The notes below the pieces were generated by a model, which ran no database searches, was not told the origin of the DNA, and saw only the letters and a list, made by a program, of their open reading frames with translations. Below are positions 26,390-35,796 of a DNA stretch of 64,000 nucleotides, one piece after another (the stretch's first letter is position 1; each line of letters begins with the position of its first letter). This DNA comes from an uncultured SAR86 cluster bacterium. GTDB lineage: Bacteria; Pseudomonadota; Gammaproteobacteria; Magnimaribacterales; Magnimaribacteraceae. The position numbers and the translations under genes are program-made. The stretch covers positions 1-64,000 of the forward strand of contig CALIUO010000022.1 in NCBI GenBank assembly GCA_938048695.1, read 5' to 3'.

Positions 26390-27400
26390 ATGAATTTTAA
26401 TAGTTTAAATGAAATAGCAAGTTATATAGTTTCTGATGGAAAAGGAATATTGGCTGCTGACGAGAGTAACCCAACTTGCACAAAGCGCTTTGATTCGATA
26501 GGTGTTGAGTCTACTGAAGAAAATAGAAGAGATTATAGAGAATTGCTTTTTAGAGCCGAGGGTATGAAAGGGAATATAGGAGGAGTTATTCTCTTTGATG
26601 AAACAATTCGTCAGAAGGCGGCCGATGGTACCTCATTGGTGGACATCATCAACGCACAGGGTGCTTTGCCTGGTATAAAGGTTGATAAAGGACTAAGCCC
26701 AATAGGTGATTCAGAAGAAAGCCTTACGCAGGGTTTAGACGGTTTAGATGAAAGACTAAAAGAATATTTTGAACTAGGTGCAAAGTTCACCAAATGGAGA
26801 GCTGTAATAAATATCGGTGAAGGAATGCCCTCCTCCGAGGCTATTTCTGCAAATATGGAAGCTTTGGCTGATTACGCAAAAATTGTTCAAAACAATAATA
26901 TGGTTCCTATGGTAGAGCCAGAAGTTTTAATGGATGGAGCTCACTCAATTGATGATTGTTATGATGCAACCTCTCGTTGCTTGGAGTCTCTATTTTCTAA
27001 TCTAACTGATAGGGGTGTTGATATAACTGGGACAATTCTTAAACCTAATATGGTTACATCAGGATCAAAAGCTTCTAATCAAGCAAGTATCGAAGAAGTA
27101 GCTCAAAGAACTGTAGATTGTTTAAAGACAAATGTGCCTGAGAGCTTACCAGGAATTACTTTCTTGTCTGGAGGTCAATCTGATGTAGATGCTACTGCCC
27201 ATCTTGATGCTATGAATAAGATAGGGGGATTTAATTGGAAGTTAAGTTTCTCTTATGGAAGGGCTTTACAACAACCTGCTCTAAAGGCATGGATGGGTCA
27301 AAGTGAGAATGGCTCATTGGCACAAGAAGCCCTCTCTCACAGGGCCTTCATGAATAAACTAGCTTCCGAAGGAAAGTGGGATCAGTCTTTAGAAAATTAA
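26390..27400 (+). CDS. Fructose-bisphosphate aldolase, class I
   Basis: Schiff-base (metal-independent) aldolase of 336 residues, similar to the animal/plant type. The N-terminal DGKGILAADESNPTC, the region KWRAVINIG and the active-site lysine motif GTILKPNMVTSG are clear; LSGGQSDVDATAHLDAMN and the phosphate-binding WKLSFSYGRALQ follow. The start ATG at 26390 has GGAGAGA upstream and is preferred to the in-frame TTG at 26375. In most Gammaproteobacteria this place after pgk is held by the zinc class II enzyme, so this is a non-homologous replacement. Confidence 0.94.
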   Translation: MNFNSLNEIASYIVSDGKGILAADESNPTCTKRFDSIGVESTEENRRDYRELLFRAEGMKGNIGGVILFDETIRQKAADGTSLVDIINAQGALPGIKVDKGLSPIGDSEESLTQGLDGLDERLKEYFELGAKFTKWRAVINIGEGMPSSEAISANMEALADYAKIVQNNNMVPMVEPEVLMDGAHSIDDCYDATSRCLESLFSNLTDRGVDITGTILKPNMVTSGSKASNQASIEEVAQRTVDCLKTNVPESLPGITFLSGGQSDVDATAHLDAMNKIGGFNWKLSFSYGRALQQPALKAWMGQSENGSLAQEALSHRAFMNKLASEGKWDQSLEN

Positions 27401-27405
27401 CCTGA

Positions 27406-27843
27406 TTGAAATTACTTGTACAAAGAGTTTCCAAAGCTTCTGTAGAAGTAGATGAAGAAGTAATTGGTTCGATTGGACAGGGAGTTCTGTTATTCGTAGG
27501 TTTTGATAAAGAGGACAATCTAGACACTTTAAATTCGCTTTCTGAAAAGTTACTAAATTATAAAATCTTCAATGATTCAAATCATAAGGTAGCTCTTAGC
27601 CTTATTGAAACTCAAAATGATATTTTAATTGTTCCGCAAGTGACCCTCTCTGTTGGAACAAAAAAAGGCACCAAACCAAGTTTTTCACATGCAGCTGATC
27701 CTGAAACAGGCCATGAGTTGTTTACAGACTTTAAGGGGCTTTTGGAAAGCAAGTTTAAAAGAGTTGAATCGGGAAAGTTCGGAGCGGAGATGTCAGTAAG
27801 CCTTGTTAATGAGGGCCCGATTACTTTCTGGTTTGAGCTATAA
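27406..27843 (+). CDS. dtd: D-aminoacyl-tRNA deacylase
   Basis: Removes D-amino acids (and misplaced glycine) from tRNA. The family motifs are present: LVQRVSKASVEVD at the N-terminus, a Ser-containing TKPSFSHAADPETG, and the C-terminal GKFGAEMSVSLVNEGPITF. The length of 145 is normal. The start is TTG at 27406, five bases after the aldolase stop. The end overlaps the convergent tatC by 6 bp. Confidence 0.95.
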   Translation: MKLLVQRVSKASVEVDEEVIGSIGQGVLLFVGFDKEDNLDTLNSLSEKLLNYKIFNDSNHKVALSLIETQNDILIVPQVTLSVGTKKGTKPSFSHAADPETGHELFTDFKGLLESKFKRVESGKFGAEMSVSLVNEGPITFWFEL

Positions 27844-28572
27844 CTTTTCTTCTTTCTTATTCACAAGTAAGTTGGCCATTACAATTCCCAATTCAAATAA
27901 TATCCAGGCAGGTATGGCTAGTAATGACTGCGAAATAACATCAGGAGGAGTTACAAGCATACCAACTGTGAAACAGCCAATGATTACGTAAGGTCTTTTG
28001 CTTCTTAAGCTTTCTGAGCTGCTTATTCCGCTCCAAATTAGTAGAAATATAAACACAGGTATTTCAAAAGCGATTGAGAAAGCAAACATCATGCTTAACA
28101 CAAAGTCTAGGTAACGGCTTATGTCTGTCATAATCAGGATTCCATCGGGGGCTGCTGCAGTAAAAAAACTAAACACTAATGGCAATACTAAAAAGTATGT
28201 GAAGAGAACGCCCAAATAGAACAATATCAAACTGGAAAGCATCAATAAAAAGCTAAGACTTTTTTCATTTTCATACATTCCAGGAGCTATAAACTTCCAA
28301 ATCTGGTTCAATAAGAAAGGCATTGATAGAAGAAGTGATACATAAAAAGTCAACTTTAGTGGAGTTAAGAAGGGAGAGGCAACTTCCGTAGCTATCATTG
28401 ATGAGTCATCGGGCAAAAAACTAAGCAGAGGCTCTGACAACATTAGGTAAATATCATTTGAGAAATAAACTAAAGCTAAAAAGCAAGTAAGAATTACAAC
28501 CAAAGATTTAAGTATTCTAGATCTTAGTTCTTGTAAATGCCCTAAGAATGAGCTCTTCTCCATAGCAGTCAA
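27838..28572 (-). CDS. tatC: Sec-independent translocase subunit TatC
   Basis: Inner membrane core of the twin-arginine export system; it binds the signal peptide. About six membrane helices are visible in 244 residues. Typical parts are FLGHLQELRSRILKSL at the N-terminus, the first periplasmic-loop and TM2 region ATEVASPFLTPLK, FRFG-region equivalents, and RPYVIIGCFTVGMLVTPPD. Overlaps the tatB stop by 4 bp, so tatABC is one unit. Confidence 0.95.
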   Translation of the reverse strand: MTAMEKSSFLGHLQELRSRILKSLVVILTCFLALVYFSNDIYLMLSEPLLSFLPDDSSMIATEVASPFLTPLKLTFYVSLLLSMPFLLNQIWKFIAPGMYENEKSLSFLLMLSSLILFYLGVLFTYFLVLPLVFSFFTAAAPDGILIMTDISRYLDFVLSMMFAFSIAFEIPVFIFLLIWSGISSSESLRSKRPYVIIGCFTVGMLVTPPDVISQSLLAIPAWILFELGIVMANLLVNKKEEKL

Positions 28573-28802
28573 TTTTTATCTTTTTCGATATCTTCAAGAA
28601 TTTCTTCATTTCTTGAATCTTGATAAGCTTCATTGAGATCAAAAGCTTTATTGATTTCTGCTTTCGCGTTAGATGCTTGTCTCTTAAACCAGTAAATGGT
28701 TTTAGCACCAGATCTTACTGCACTAGGAAGCCTTTCTGGTCCGAGGACCAAAAGAGAAATAACAGCAATTAGAAGGAGTTCAAGTAATCCTATATCGAAC
28801 AT
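28569..28802 (-). CDS. tatB: Twin-arginine translocase subunit TatB
   Basis: Single-span partner of TatC. MFDIGLLELLLIAVISLLVLGPERLP is the TatB-type N-terminal helix and hinge (the FDIG and LGPERLP pieces are diagnostic), followed by an amphipathic helix RSGAKTIYWFKRQA and a charged tail. At 77 residues it is short for TatB. It sits between tatA and tatC. Confidence 0.92.
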   Translation of the reverse strand: MFDIGLLELLLIAVISLLVLGPERLPSAVRSGAKTIYWFKRQASNAKAEINKAFDLNEAYQDSRNEEILEDIEKDKN

Positions 28803-28808
28803 AAGACT

Positions 28809-28970
28809 TTACTTATCTTTGTCTTCCTCGTCCATGGTCTTTCGAAAGCTTTTTATAGTATTAGCCAAATCAGAACCTAGGCTTTTTATTCTCTTAGTTC
28901 CGCCAAATACTAAAAGTATCACTATCAAAAGTATTAAAATTTGCCAAATACCAATACCACCTATTCCCAT
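28809..28970 (-). CDS. tatA: Twin-arginine translocase subunit TatA
   Basis: Pore-forming subunit of the Tat system, 53 residues. The reading frame from the ATG at 28970 has the form MGIGGIGIWQILILLIVILL, then VFGGTKRIKSLGSDLA (the Phe-Gly hinge and amphipathic helix of TatA), then an acidic-basic tail DEEDKDK. It lies 1 bp after hisE and 6 bp before tatB. At 53 residues it is at the small end of the family. Confidence 0.93.
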   Translation of the reverse strand: MGIGGIGIWQILILLIVILLVFGGTKRIKSLGSDLANTIKSFRKTMDEEDKDK

Positions 28971-28971
28971 A

Positions 28972-29316
28972 TTACTTCTCCTCTTCTGATGAACTTCGTG
29001 AAGCTTTTTCTAAATGACCCGAAGTGCCAAACCTAGACTCAAGCTCAGAAATTATTTCTTCTATTTTTATATTTTCATTGCTCAACAGAATTAATGTATG
29101 AAACCACAAATCAGCCGTCTCATGTATAACTTTTTCCTGCTTACTATTCGATGTATCTAAAGTTGCTTCTAAAAGTTCCAGAGATTCCTCTAAAACTTTT
29201 TCATTTATTTTTTGATGTCCAGCATCAAACAAGGATTTCACGTAAGAGTCCTTAGTGGTTGAGTTTTTTCTCTCCTCAACCAAATCAAAGAGTTTTTGGA
29301 GGAAATCTTCTTTCAT
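28972..29316 (-). CDS. hisE: Phosphoribosyl-ATP pyrophosphatase
   Basis: Second step of histidine synthesis. The MazG-like fold motifs are KVLEESLELLEA (acidic metal site) and HETADLWFHTLILL. Length 114 is normal for the monofunctional enzyme. It lies between ubiB and tatA, as in many Gammaproteobacteria, but without the companion hisI next to it. Confidence 0.94.
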   Translation of the reverse strand: MKEDFLQKLFDLVEERKNSTTKDSYVKSLFDAGHQKINEKVLEESLELLEATLDTSNSKQEKVIHETADLWFHTLILLSNENIKIEEIISELESRFGTSGHLEKASRSSSEEEK

Positions 29317-29320
29317 GTGA

Positions 29321-30877
29321 TTAAGTGATTATAAGAAATAGTATCAAAATAACAAAAATTATGAGGAGGATATTATTAAATCTGCTTTGTTGATATATTT
29401 TACTCATCAATTGCTTGTGCCTCTCTTCATTGGCATTTTGGTATTCTTCTAATTTTGATACCTGTTCAAGAGCAGTATCTGCTATTTCCGGGAATTTCCT
29501 AGCTTTTTCAATCCAGACTAGAGAGTTTTTCTTTGCCCATTCTGCTAGTTTTTTTGGATTGTATCTTTCAGAGATCCAATTTTTTAGGAAGGGGTTCGCA
29601 ATAGACCAAAAATCCAGGGCAGGATATAACTGTTTGCCTAGACCTTCAATATTAACGAGTGTTTTCTGAAGAAGCATTAAAGAAGGCTGCATTCTTAAAT
29701 CAAATCTTCTTGCTGATTCAAATATGAATAGAAGCATTTCACCAAAGTTAATTTTTTCCATGGGTTGATCAAAGATAGGTTCACATGCAGCCCTTATAGT
29801 ATTCTCCAGATCATTCATTCGTGTTTCAGGATTGACCCATTTAGACTCAATTAAAATATTCGAGACTTCCTTAAAATCTCTACCAATAACTGCTACCAGC
29901 ATTCGACCTATCTGATATTGCTCTTCTTCGCTGAGCGATCCGACTATTGCATAATCTACAGCCACATAAGCAGGATCTGAAGGGTTCTTAGAGTCGATAA
30001 AAATATTACCTGGATGCATGTCTGCGTGAAAGAAGTTATCTATAAAAACCTGCTTGAGAAATATCTCTACACCCCTTTCTGCAACTAGTTTTAGGTCTAC
30101 TCCGAGATCATTTAACGTATCTATACGATCAACTGAAACACCTTCGATCTTTTCCATAATCAGTAGGTTTTCAGAGCAATAATCCAAATAAACATCGGGA
30201 ACATACAGGAGATTATTTCCTTCAAAGTTTCTTCTTGTTTGTTTGATATTTGATGCTTCAAGTCTCATATCTAGCTCCGATAGGATTACTGCCTCATACT
30301 CTGCGACAAGCCTGGATAATTGAAGCCTTTTTGCATCCTCAAATCTATTTTCTGCAAAAATTGCAATTCTTCTCATCAAAGAAATATCACTTAAAATAAT
30401 TTTTTTTATACCAGGTCTTACCACCTTAATTACAACTTCTTTCTGGCTTTCTTTTAGTTTTGCAGAATAAACTTGCGCAATTGAGGCTGCAGCTAGCGGT
30501 GATGGATCAAAGCCCTCAAACACTGAACTTATATCTGAACTTAGTTCTCTTTCAATTATTTCTATAGCGTCCTTGTCCGAAAAATGTGGCAAGTCATCTT
30601 GAAGAACCTTAAGGCTTTTAGCTATTTCAACAGGAACAACGTCTGGCCTTGTAGATAATAGTTGACCAAATTTTATAAAAATTGGTCCCAGATCTTCTAA
30701 TGCGATTCTGAGTCTCTCGCCAGATGATGCTTTGGCTGAATACATGCGCCAAGGAGAAATAAATAACAAAAAAGAAATAAAGGTCGGTTTATCAAATTTA
30801 TTGAGTTCTTTATCTAAACGCGCTTTTAGTAAAGTATGTAATATTTTTATGAGTCTCAAGGAATCTTTAAGCATCAA
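29321..30877 (-). CDS. ubiB: UbiB, atypical kinase-like ubiquinone biosynthesis protein
   Basis: ADCK/UbiB family ATPase needed for ubiquinone synthesis, working on the inner membrane. The signature KxGQ region is PIFIKFGQLLSTRPDVVP, followed by the Ala-rich loop AAASIAQVYSAKLK, VVIKVVRPGI, the catalytic-loop equivalent FFHADMHPGNIFID and the metal site VAVDYAIVG. The C-terminus ends with a membrane span (NNILLIIFVILILFLIIT). Overlaps the end of ubiE by 11 bp; no ubiJ gene is between them. Confidence 0.95.
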   Translation of the reverse strand: MMLKDSLRLIKILHTLLKARLDKELNKFDKPTFISFLLFISPWRMYSAKASSGERLRIALEDLGPIFIKFGQLLSTRPDVVPVEIAKSLKVLQDDLPHFSDKDAIEIIERELSSDISSVFEGFDPSPLAAASIAQVYSAKLKESQKEVVIKVVRPGIKKIILSDISLMRRIAIFAENRFEDAKRLQLSRLVAEYEAVILSELDMRLEASNIKQTRRNFEGNNLLYVPDVYLDYCSENLLIMEKIEGVSVDRIDTLNDLGVDLKLVAERGVEIFLKQVFIDNFFHADMHPGNIFIDSKNPSDPAYVAVDYAIVGSLSEEEQYQIGRMLVAVIGRDFKEVSNILIESKWVNPETRMNDLENTIRAACEPIFDQPMEKINFGEMLLFIFESARRFDLRMQPSLMLLQKTLVNIEGLGKQLYPALDFWSIANPFLKNWISERYNPKKLAEWAKKNSLVWIEKARKFPEIADTALEQVSKLEEYQNANEERHKQLMSKIYQQSRFNNILLIIFVILILFLIIT

Positions 30878-31634
30878 TTAACCCCTTTTGACCTGAATGA
30901 ATGGCAACCACTCCGTTAGTTAAATTCTCATACCTGCATTTAGTAAAACCACATTCCTCAAGCATTTCTTTTAGTTCTTCTTGGGTAGGATGCATTCTTA
31001 TAGATTCAGCCAAATATCTATAGCTTTCTTCAGTTTGCGCTACAAACTCACCTATTTTTGGAATAACTTCGAAAGAAAAAAGATCATATATCTCTCTAAA
31101 GGCTTCATTTTGTGGTTTAGAAAACTCTAAGATGATCAACTTACCTCCTGGTTTTAAAGCTCTATTTATAGATATTAGAGCCTTTTCCTTATGGGTAACA
31201 TTTCTCAATCCAAAGGCTATAGTGATCAAGTCAAAGGTATTATCTTTAAAAGGAAGAAATTGAGCATCTATCTGGGCGGTTTGTATATCCTCTATTCCTT
31301 CGTCAATTAAGCGGTTTCTTCCTTCGTTGAGCATAGATGCATTGATATCACTTAGGATTAGCATGCCTGATTCTGGGGAAATCTTGTCTCGCATTAGCTT
31401 GACCATATCACCCGTACCTCCAGCGAGATCTAGAACTTTAAAGTGTTCTTTGATTCCTGAAGTCTCTATCGTTACTTTTTTCCACAATCTATGAATACCA
31501 AATGACATTAGATCATTCATGAGATCATAGCTTTTCGATACAGTATCGAAGACATTGCCGACCAGATCTGCCTTCTTATCAGAATCAACTTCTTTAAAAC
31601 CAAAGCTAGTTTTATCTTTATTGTCTTTTTTCAT
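30867..31634 (-). CDS. ubiE: UbiE, demethyl(mena)quinone/ubiquinone C-methyltransferase
   Basis: SAM-dependent C-methylation in ubiquinone (and menaquinone) synthesis. Signatures are YDLMNDLMSFGIHRLWKK near the N-terminus, the SAM motif VLDLAGGTGDM, the acidic ILSDIN, DLITIAFGLRNV, and LILEFSKP. Length 255 is normal. It starts a leftward run ubiE-ubiB-hisE-tatABC with gaps of a few bases or overlaps. Confidence 0.96.
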   Translation of the reverse strand: MKKDNKDKTSFGFKEVDSDKKADLVGNVFDTVSKSYDLMNDLMSFGIHRLWKKVTIETSGIKEHFKVLDLAGGTGDMVKLMRDKISPESGMLILSDINASMLNEGRNRLIDEGIEDIQTAQIDAQFLPFKDNTFDLITIAFGLRNVTHKEKALISINRALKPGGKLIILEFSKPQNEAFREIYDLFSFEVIPKIGEFVAQTEESYRYLAESIRMHPTQEELKEMLEECGFTKCRYENLTNGVVAIHSGQKGLIDA

Positions 31635-31666
31635 AAAAACGATTGAGCATTCTATATCAAGCTAAG

Positions 31667-32524
31667 CTAATTAATCTTTCTGTTTAATAAAATCCTATCT
31701 ATAGACCTTAAATAAATATTTAAACTTTTATTGAAGCCCTTAATTTGTCTTTCATCTATTGATTTAAAAACGTCAGATATAATCTTTATAGCCAAGGCTT
31801 CATTCTGATCTATCTTGTCTCTAAAACTCTTACTGCCCAATGACTCAAATGAGTTTAGATAAACAGACATCTCGATATCGTAATTAGGAGAATCACTTTT
31901 CTTAAGAAGTTGAATGAACTCTCTTATCCAGCTTTGTTGTAAGTCCGACCACTCTTGTCTTATTTCTATATGATTTCCTAGTTTTAGTTTAACTTCTTCT
32001 ATTTGTTTATCTCTCAATTTGATTCCAAGGCGATCGAATCCAGAGATATAGTTATCTAGCAACCTTTCTTTATATTCTTTTCCTTCTTTAGCTCTTTCCT
32101 TTTCTCTATCTTGTCTAAGTTTTTCGAAATGCTGAGCAATTTCATCGATCTGGTCTTCGTTGAGATTTCTTGAGAAATTTATAATAGGTTTTTCAAAATA
32201 TTGATTAATGCGCCTAAAGAGATTTTCGCCTTCGCGATAGGCTGAGCCTATATCCTTTTCTGGATTCTCCAGATTGATACTCTTTAAACTATTCAAAAGC
32301 AATTTGACTTTTTCTAGCTCATTTTCGGTAAACCAGTTAAGAAACTCTTCTGATAAGAGTTCTATCTCCTGATTTTGTGTATTTGTAAAATTGGCAAAAT
32401 CTTTGAAATAGTCTGCTATATAGCTATCAAGCCTTTCGTACACCCAAGATCCAGCCAAAGAGCAAGAGCTTAAAGTGATAACTATCAAACAAGATATACA
32501 AAATTTTGAAATTTTTTTCACCAT
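31667..32524 (-). CDS. DUF6279-type lipoprotein of unknown function
   Basis: A 285-residue, strongly helical and charged protein with a lipoprotein signal: KFCISCLIVITLSSCSLAGS, lipobox Leu-Ser-Ser-Cys at about residue 21. After it comes WVYERLDSYIADYFKD, which together with the long-helix pattern resembles the DUF6279 family of gammaproteobacterial lipoproteins. It has no cysteine pair or catalytic motif that can be seen. The gene is divergent from orn (43 bp) and lies 32 bp upstream of ubiE, so it may share the ubiE promoter. Function is not known. Confidence 0.78.
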   Translation of the reverse strand: MVKKISKFCISCLIVITLSSCSLAGSWVYERLDSYIADYFKDFANFTNTQNQEIELLSEEFLNWFTENELEKVKLLLNSLKSINLENPEKDIGSAYREGENLFRRINQYFEKPIINFSRNLNEDQIDEIAQHFEKLRQDREKERAKEGKEYKERLLDNYISGFDRLGIKLRDKQIEEVKLKLGNHIEIRQEWSDLQQSWIREFIQLLKKSDSPNYDIEMSVYLNSFESLGSKSFRDKIDQNEALAIKIISDVFKSIDERQIKGFNKSLNIYLRSIDRILLNRKIN

Positions 32525-32567
32525 TACTAGGGGTTATTGTAATTTGCAGTTAGAATTCTGTCCGCTA

Positions 32568-33116
32568 ATGAAAGAGACAAAAAAATATCCTACCCTAGTT
32601 TGGTTAGATTTAGAAATGACAGGCCTGGAGCCCGATTCGGAAAGAATAATAGAAATAGCTACAGCAGTAACTAATCACGACCTATCTGAAATAATCGAAG
32701 GACCTAATTTGGTGATTCAACAGCCCAAAGAGTTTATTGATAACATGGATGAATGGAACACTAATCAACACACGAAATCCGGATTAGTAGAAAGTCTTAA
32801 AGTCACCAACATAACTATTGAGGAGGCAGAAAGACAAACCCTAGAATTCCTATCTCTACATACTGAAAAAGGCAGATCTCCATTATGTGGCAACTCAATC
32901 TCTCATGATAGGCGCTTTTTGAGAAGATATATGTCAGAACTAGATAACCATTTTCACTACAGAAATGTTGATGTCAGCTCCATAAAAGAGTTGATTAAAC
33001 GCTGGAATCCAGAGTTACTTGATGGATTTAGAAAGAGTGGTGGACATAGGGCTATGGAAGATGTCCTTGAATCTATAGAAGAGTTGAAATTCTATAGAGA
33101 TAAGTTCTTTATCTAG
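32568..33116 (+). CDS. orn: Oligoribonuclease
   Basis: DEDDh 3'-5' exonuclease that degrades di- and short oligoribonucleotides (including pGpG). WLDLEMTGLEPD holds the first Asp/Glu pair; later parts are PLCGNSISHDRRFLRRYM and the His/Asp part GGHRAMEDVLESI. The ATG at 32568 gives 182 residues, exactly the family length; the longer open frame upstream is not conserved in type. The end overlaps the convergent DUF1820 gene by 4 bp. Confidence 0.96.
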   Translation: MKETKKYPTLVWLDLEMTGLEPDSERIIEIATAVTNHDLSEIIEGPNLVIQQPKEFIDNMDEWNTNQHTKSGLVESLKVTNITIEEAERQTLEFLSLHTEKGRSPLCGNSISHDRRFLRRYMSELDNHFHYRNVDVSSIKELIKRWNPELLDGFRKSGGHRAMEDVLESIEELKFYRDKFFI

Positions 33117-33448
33117 TCGCTTTTTTTCCCAGGCCCTTCAAATATAGTATTCGCTATGGGCATTACCTTTGCTGAGTCGTTGGAAGTAATTTTTGCAGTT
33201 CCTTTTTTATCAACTTCGTCGATTCTCATTATGCAACTCACAGGAATATAGCTTCTTTGAACTCCTTTGAACTCATTTTTTAACTTCTCTTCACTTGTAT
33301 CGACTACTATTTTTGAGTTTTGATCGAATATGTATTCTTCAACTTCTATGAAACCATACATGTCACTTTGATATATTGCCTCGGCATAAATCTCATAAAC
33401 TTCACCCAGCTGAACAAATACGACTTTGTAGATTCCTTTTTTTGCCAT
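33113..33448 (-). CDS. DUF1820 family protein
   Basis: A 111-residue gammaproteobacterial protein of unknown function. The family pattern is visible: YKVVFVQLGEVYEIYAEA, YQSDMYGFIEVEEYIF, EEKLKNEFKGVQRSYIP and MRIDEVDKKGTAKI. No signal peptide or membrane span. It is divergent from miaB across 61 bp and convergent with orn. Confidence 0.87.
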   Translation of the reverse strand: MAKKGIYKVVFVQLGEVYEIYAEAIYQSDMYGFIEVEEYIFDQNSKIVVDTSEEKLKNEFKGVQRSYIPVSCIMRIDEVDKKGTAKITSNDSAKVMPIANTIFEGPGKKSD

Positions 33449-33509
33449 TACAATTCCTGCCTTTTTTTAAAAATTTAAACTATAGTTCTCGAAAAGATAA
33501 CTTATATAT

Positions 33510-34835
33510 ATGGCCAAGAAGCTTTTTATCAAGACCCACGGATGTCAGATGAACGAGTATGACTCTGCTAGGATGCAGGATTTGCTCAATGAAAGCCATG
33601 GTTTTGAAACTACTGATAACGAAGAGGAAGCGGATTTAATTTTGCTCAACACTTGCTCGATACGTGAAAAAGCTCAAGAAAAGGTTTTTCATCAACTAGG
33701 AAGATGGAAAAAGTTAAAAGATAAAAATCCTAATCTAAAAATTGGAGTTGGAGGTTGTGTGGCCAGCCAAGAAGGCGAAAATATAATAAAAAGGGCACCT
33801 CAAGTGGATTTAGTATTTGGTCCTCAAACAATTCATAGAGTCCCGAAGCTATATCAAAATATTGCAAAAGAGGAACTTAGTCCCGTAGATATAACTTTTC
33901 CGAAAACCGAAAAATTTGAGCATTTGCCACAACAGGAGAGTGAGGGCCCAACAGCTTTTGTTTCGATAATGGAGGGTTGCAATAAGTATTGCTCGTTTTG
34001 TGTAGTTCCACACACTAGAGGCCATGAAATAAGCCGTCCTATTGAGGATATTTTAAGAGAAATAAAAGGTTTATCTTTCCAGGGAGTCAAAGAAATTAAT
34101 TTATTAGGTCAGAATGTGAATTCCTACAGAGACTCCAAATTAAAAACTAAAGGACTTGGACTATCCAACCTCATAAGGGCTACTGCCGAAATTGATGGCA
34201 TAGAAAGAATTCAATTTACCACTTCTCACCCTTTTGAGTTTGGCCAGGATCTCATAGATATCTATACTGAAGTTCCTCAATTGATAAGCTATGTTCACCT
34301 GCCAGTTCAAAGTGGCTCTAACTCTATACTTAAACAGATGAGGCGAAGGCATACTAGAGAAGAGTATTTCGAAATTATTGAAAAACTAAAATCAGCTCGA
34401 GAGGGTATTAGTATTTCTTCTGATTTCATTGTTGGATTTCCAGGTGAAACTGAGAAAGATTTTCTAGACACTTTAGACCTTGTAGATCGAGTTGGATATG
34501 ATGAGTCTTTCAGTTTCATCTATAGTCCAAGACCTAATACAACTGCCAAAGATCTAGATGACGATGTTCCTTTAGAAGAGAAGAAAGAGAGACTATCCGC
34601 TTTACAGCACAAATTAGAAAATTCAGCCTTCAGCATAAGTAGAAAAATGGTTGGTGAAGTTAGAAGATGTCTAGTTACAGGCGTTTCTAAGAAGAATCCT
34701 GGAGAATTTCAAGCACGTACTGAAAATAATAAAGTAGTTATTTTTTCCTGCTCAGATTTATCAAAGGTTGGTAAAATAATAGACATTGAAATTGTTGAAG
34801 CAAAAAACAAATCCCTAAGAGGTGTAGCTGTCTAG
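33510..34835 (+). CDS. miaB: tRNA-2-methylthio-N6-dimethylallyladenosine synthase
   Basis: Radical SAM methylthiotransferase that modifies A37 of tRNAs reading UNN codons. The N-terminal UPF0004 domain holds three Fe-S cysteines ([34 protein letters not shown]). The radical SAM motif is [17 protein letters not shown], and a TRAM domain closes the protein (about 375-441). The length of 441 is normal. It starts the run miaB-phoH-ybeY-corC-lnt. Confidence 0.97.
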   Translation: MAKKLFIKTHGCQMNEYDSARMQDLLNESHGFETTDNEEEADLILLNTCSIREKAQEKVFHQLGRWKKLKDKNPNLKIGVGGCVASQEGENIIKRAPQVDLVFGPQTIHRVPKLYQNIAKEELSPVDITFPKTEKFEHLPQQESEGPTAFVSIMEGCNKYCSFCVVPHTRGHEISRPIEDILREIKGLSFQGVKEINLLGQNVNSYRDSKLKTKGLGLSNLIRATAEIDGIERIQFTTSHPFEFGQDLIDIYTEVPQLISYVHLPVQSGSNSILKQMRRRHTREEYFEIIEKLKSAREGISISSDFIVGFPGETEKDFLDTLDLVDRVGYDESFSFIYSPRPNTTAKDLDDDVPLEEKKERLSALQHKLENSAFSISRKMVGEVRRCLVTGVSKKNPGEFQARTENNKVVIFSCSDLSKVGKIIDIEIVEAKNKSLRGVAV

Positions 34836-34851
34836 GCTGTATTATCATTTA

Positions 34852-35796
34852 ATGAGATTCCAGCTTGAACCCGTTGATCACGATAAAATCAGTGATTTAT
34901 GTGGTCCCACTAACTCTATACTTAAACAAATTGAAGAAGAGTTAGGAATAAAAATTTTGAATAGAGGTCCCAGCTTTAAGATAAATGGAGAATCTAATAA
35001 TGCTCAAATCGCCAAGGATATCATCCTTAGGATTTATGAAGATTTAGATAAAAACAAAACAATAAGCTCAAAAGAAGTTCACTTGTATTTAAGGAAAGGA
35101 ATGAATGATTTAAATAACATAAAAAAAGACAGCTCCAGTAAACAAGTCATTAAGACACCTAATTTGATAGTTACTGCTAATCATGGAAGCCAAGATCATT
35201 ATGTTGATACCATCAAGAAGAAAGTACTCACATTTGGAATAGGGCCTGCAGGAACTGGAAAAACATTTTTGGCAGTTGCACTTGCTGTAGAGCTATTCTC
35301 AAGAGGCGAAGTTGAAAAAATCCTACTGGTCAGACCTGCAGTTGAAGCTGGTGAAAAGCTTGGCTTTTTGCCAGGTGACTTGAGTCAGAAGGTCGATCCA
35401 TATTTAAGGCCGCTTTATGATGCCCTCTTCCAAATGCTTGGTTACAAGGAAACTAATCAACTTATAGAAAGAAATATAATTGAAGTTGTACCCCTGGCTT
35501 TTATGAGAGGAAGAACTTTAAATAATTCTTTTATCATTCTTGATGAAAGTCAAAACGCTACTGTTGAACAAATGAAGATGTTCTTAACTAGATTCGGTTT
35601 TGGCTCGAAAGTAGTTATTACAGGCGACATAACTCAGATAGATCTTCCTAAAAATACTCTTTCAGGTCTAGTTCACTCTCTAGAGGTTTTAAGATCTGTA
35701 GAAGATATAGGATTAGTTGAGTTCGATACAAAAGATGTTGTTCGACATGGTTTGGTTCAGAAGATAGTAGAAGCTTACGCAAAATTTTCTAATTAA
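34852..35796 (+). CDS. ybeZ: PhoH-like ATPase (YbeZ)
   Basis: PhoH-family ATPase of 314 residues, partner of the ribosome-associated YbeY. Walker A is GIGPAGTGKTFLAVA, Walker B is SFIILDESQNAT, and VRPAVEAGEKLGFLPGDL is the family signature between them. An N-terminal KH-like part spans about 1-85. It lies 17 bp after miaB and adjoins ybeY with no gap. Confidence 0.95.
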   Translation: MRFQLEPVDHDKISDLCGPTNSILKQIEEELGIKILNRGPSFKINGESNNAQIAKDIILRIYEDLDKNKTISSKEVHLYLRKGMNDLNNIKKDSSSKQVIKTPNLIVTANHGSQDHYVDTIKKKVLTFGIGPAGTGKTFLAVALAVELFSRGEVEKILLVRPAVEAGEKLGFLPGDLSQKVDPYLRPLYDALFQMLGYKETNQLIERNIIEVVPLAFMRGRTLNNSFIILDESQNATVEQMKMFLTRFGFGSKVVITGDITQIDLPKNTLSGLVHSLEVLRSVEDIGLVEFDTKDVVRHGLVQKIVEAYAKFSN

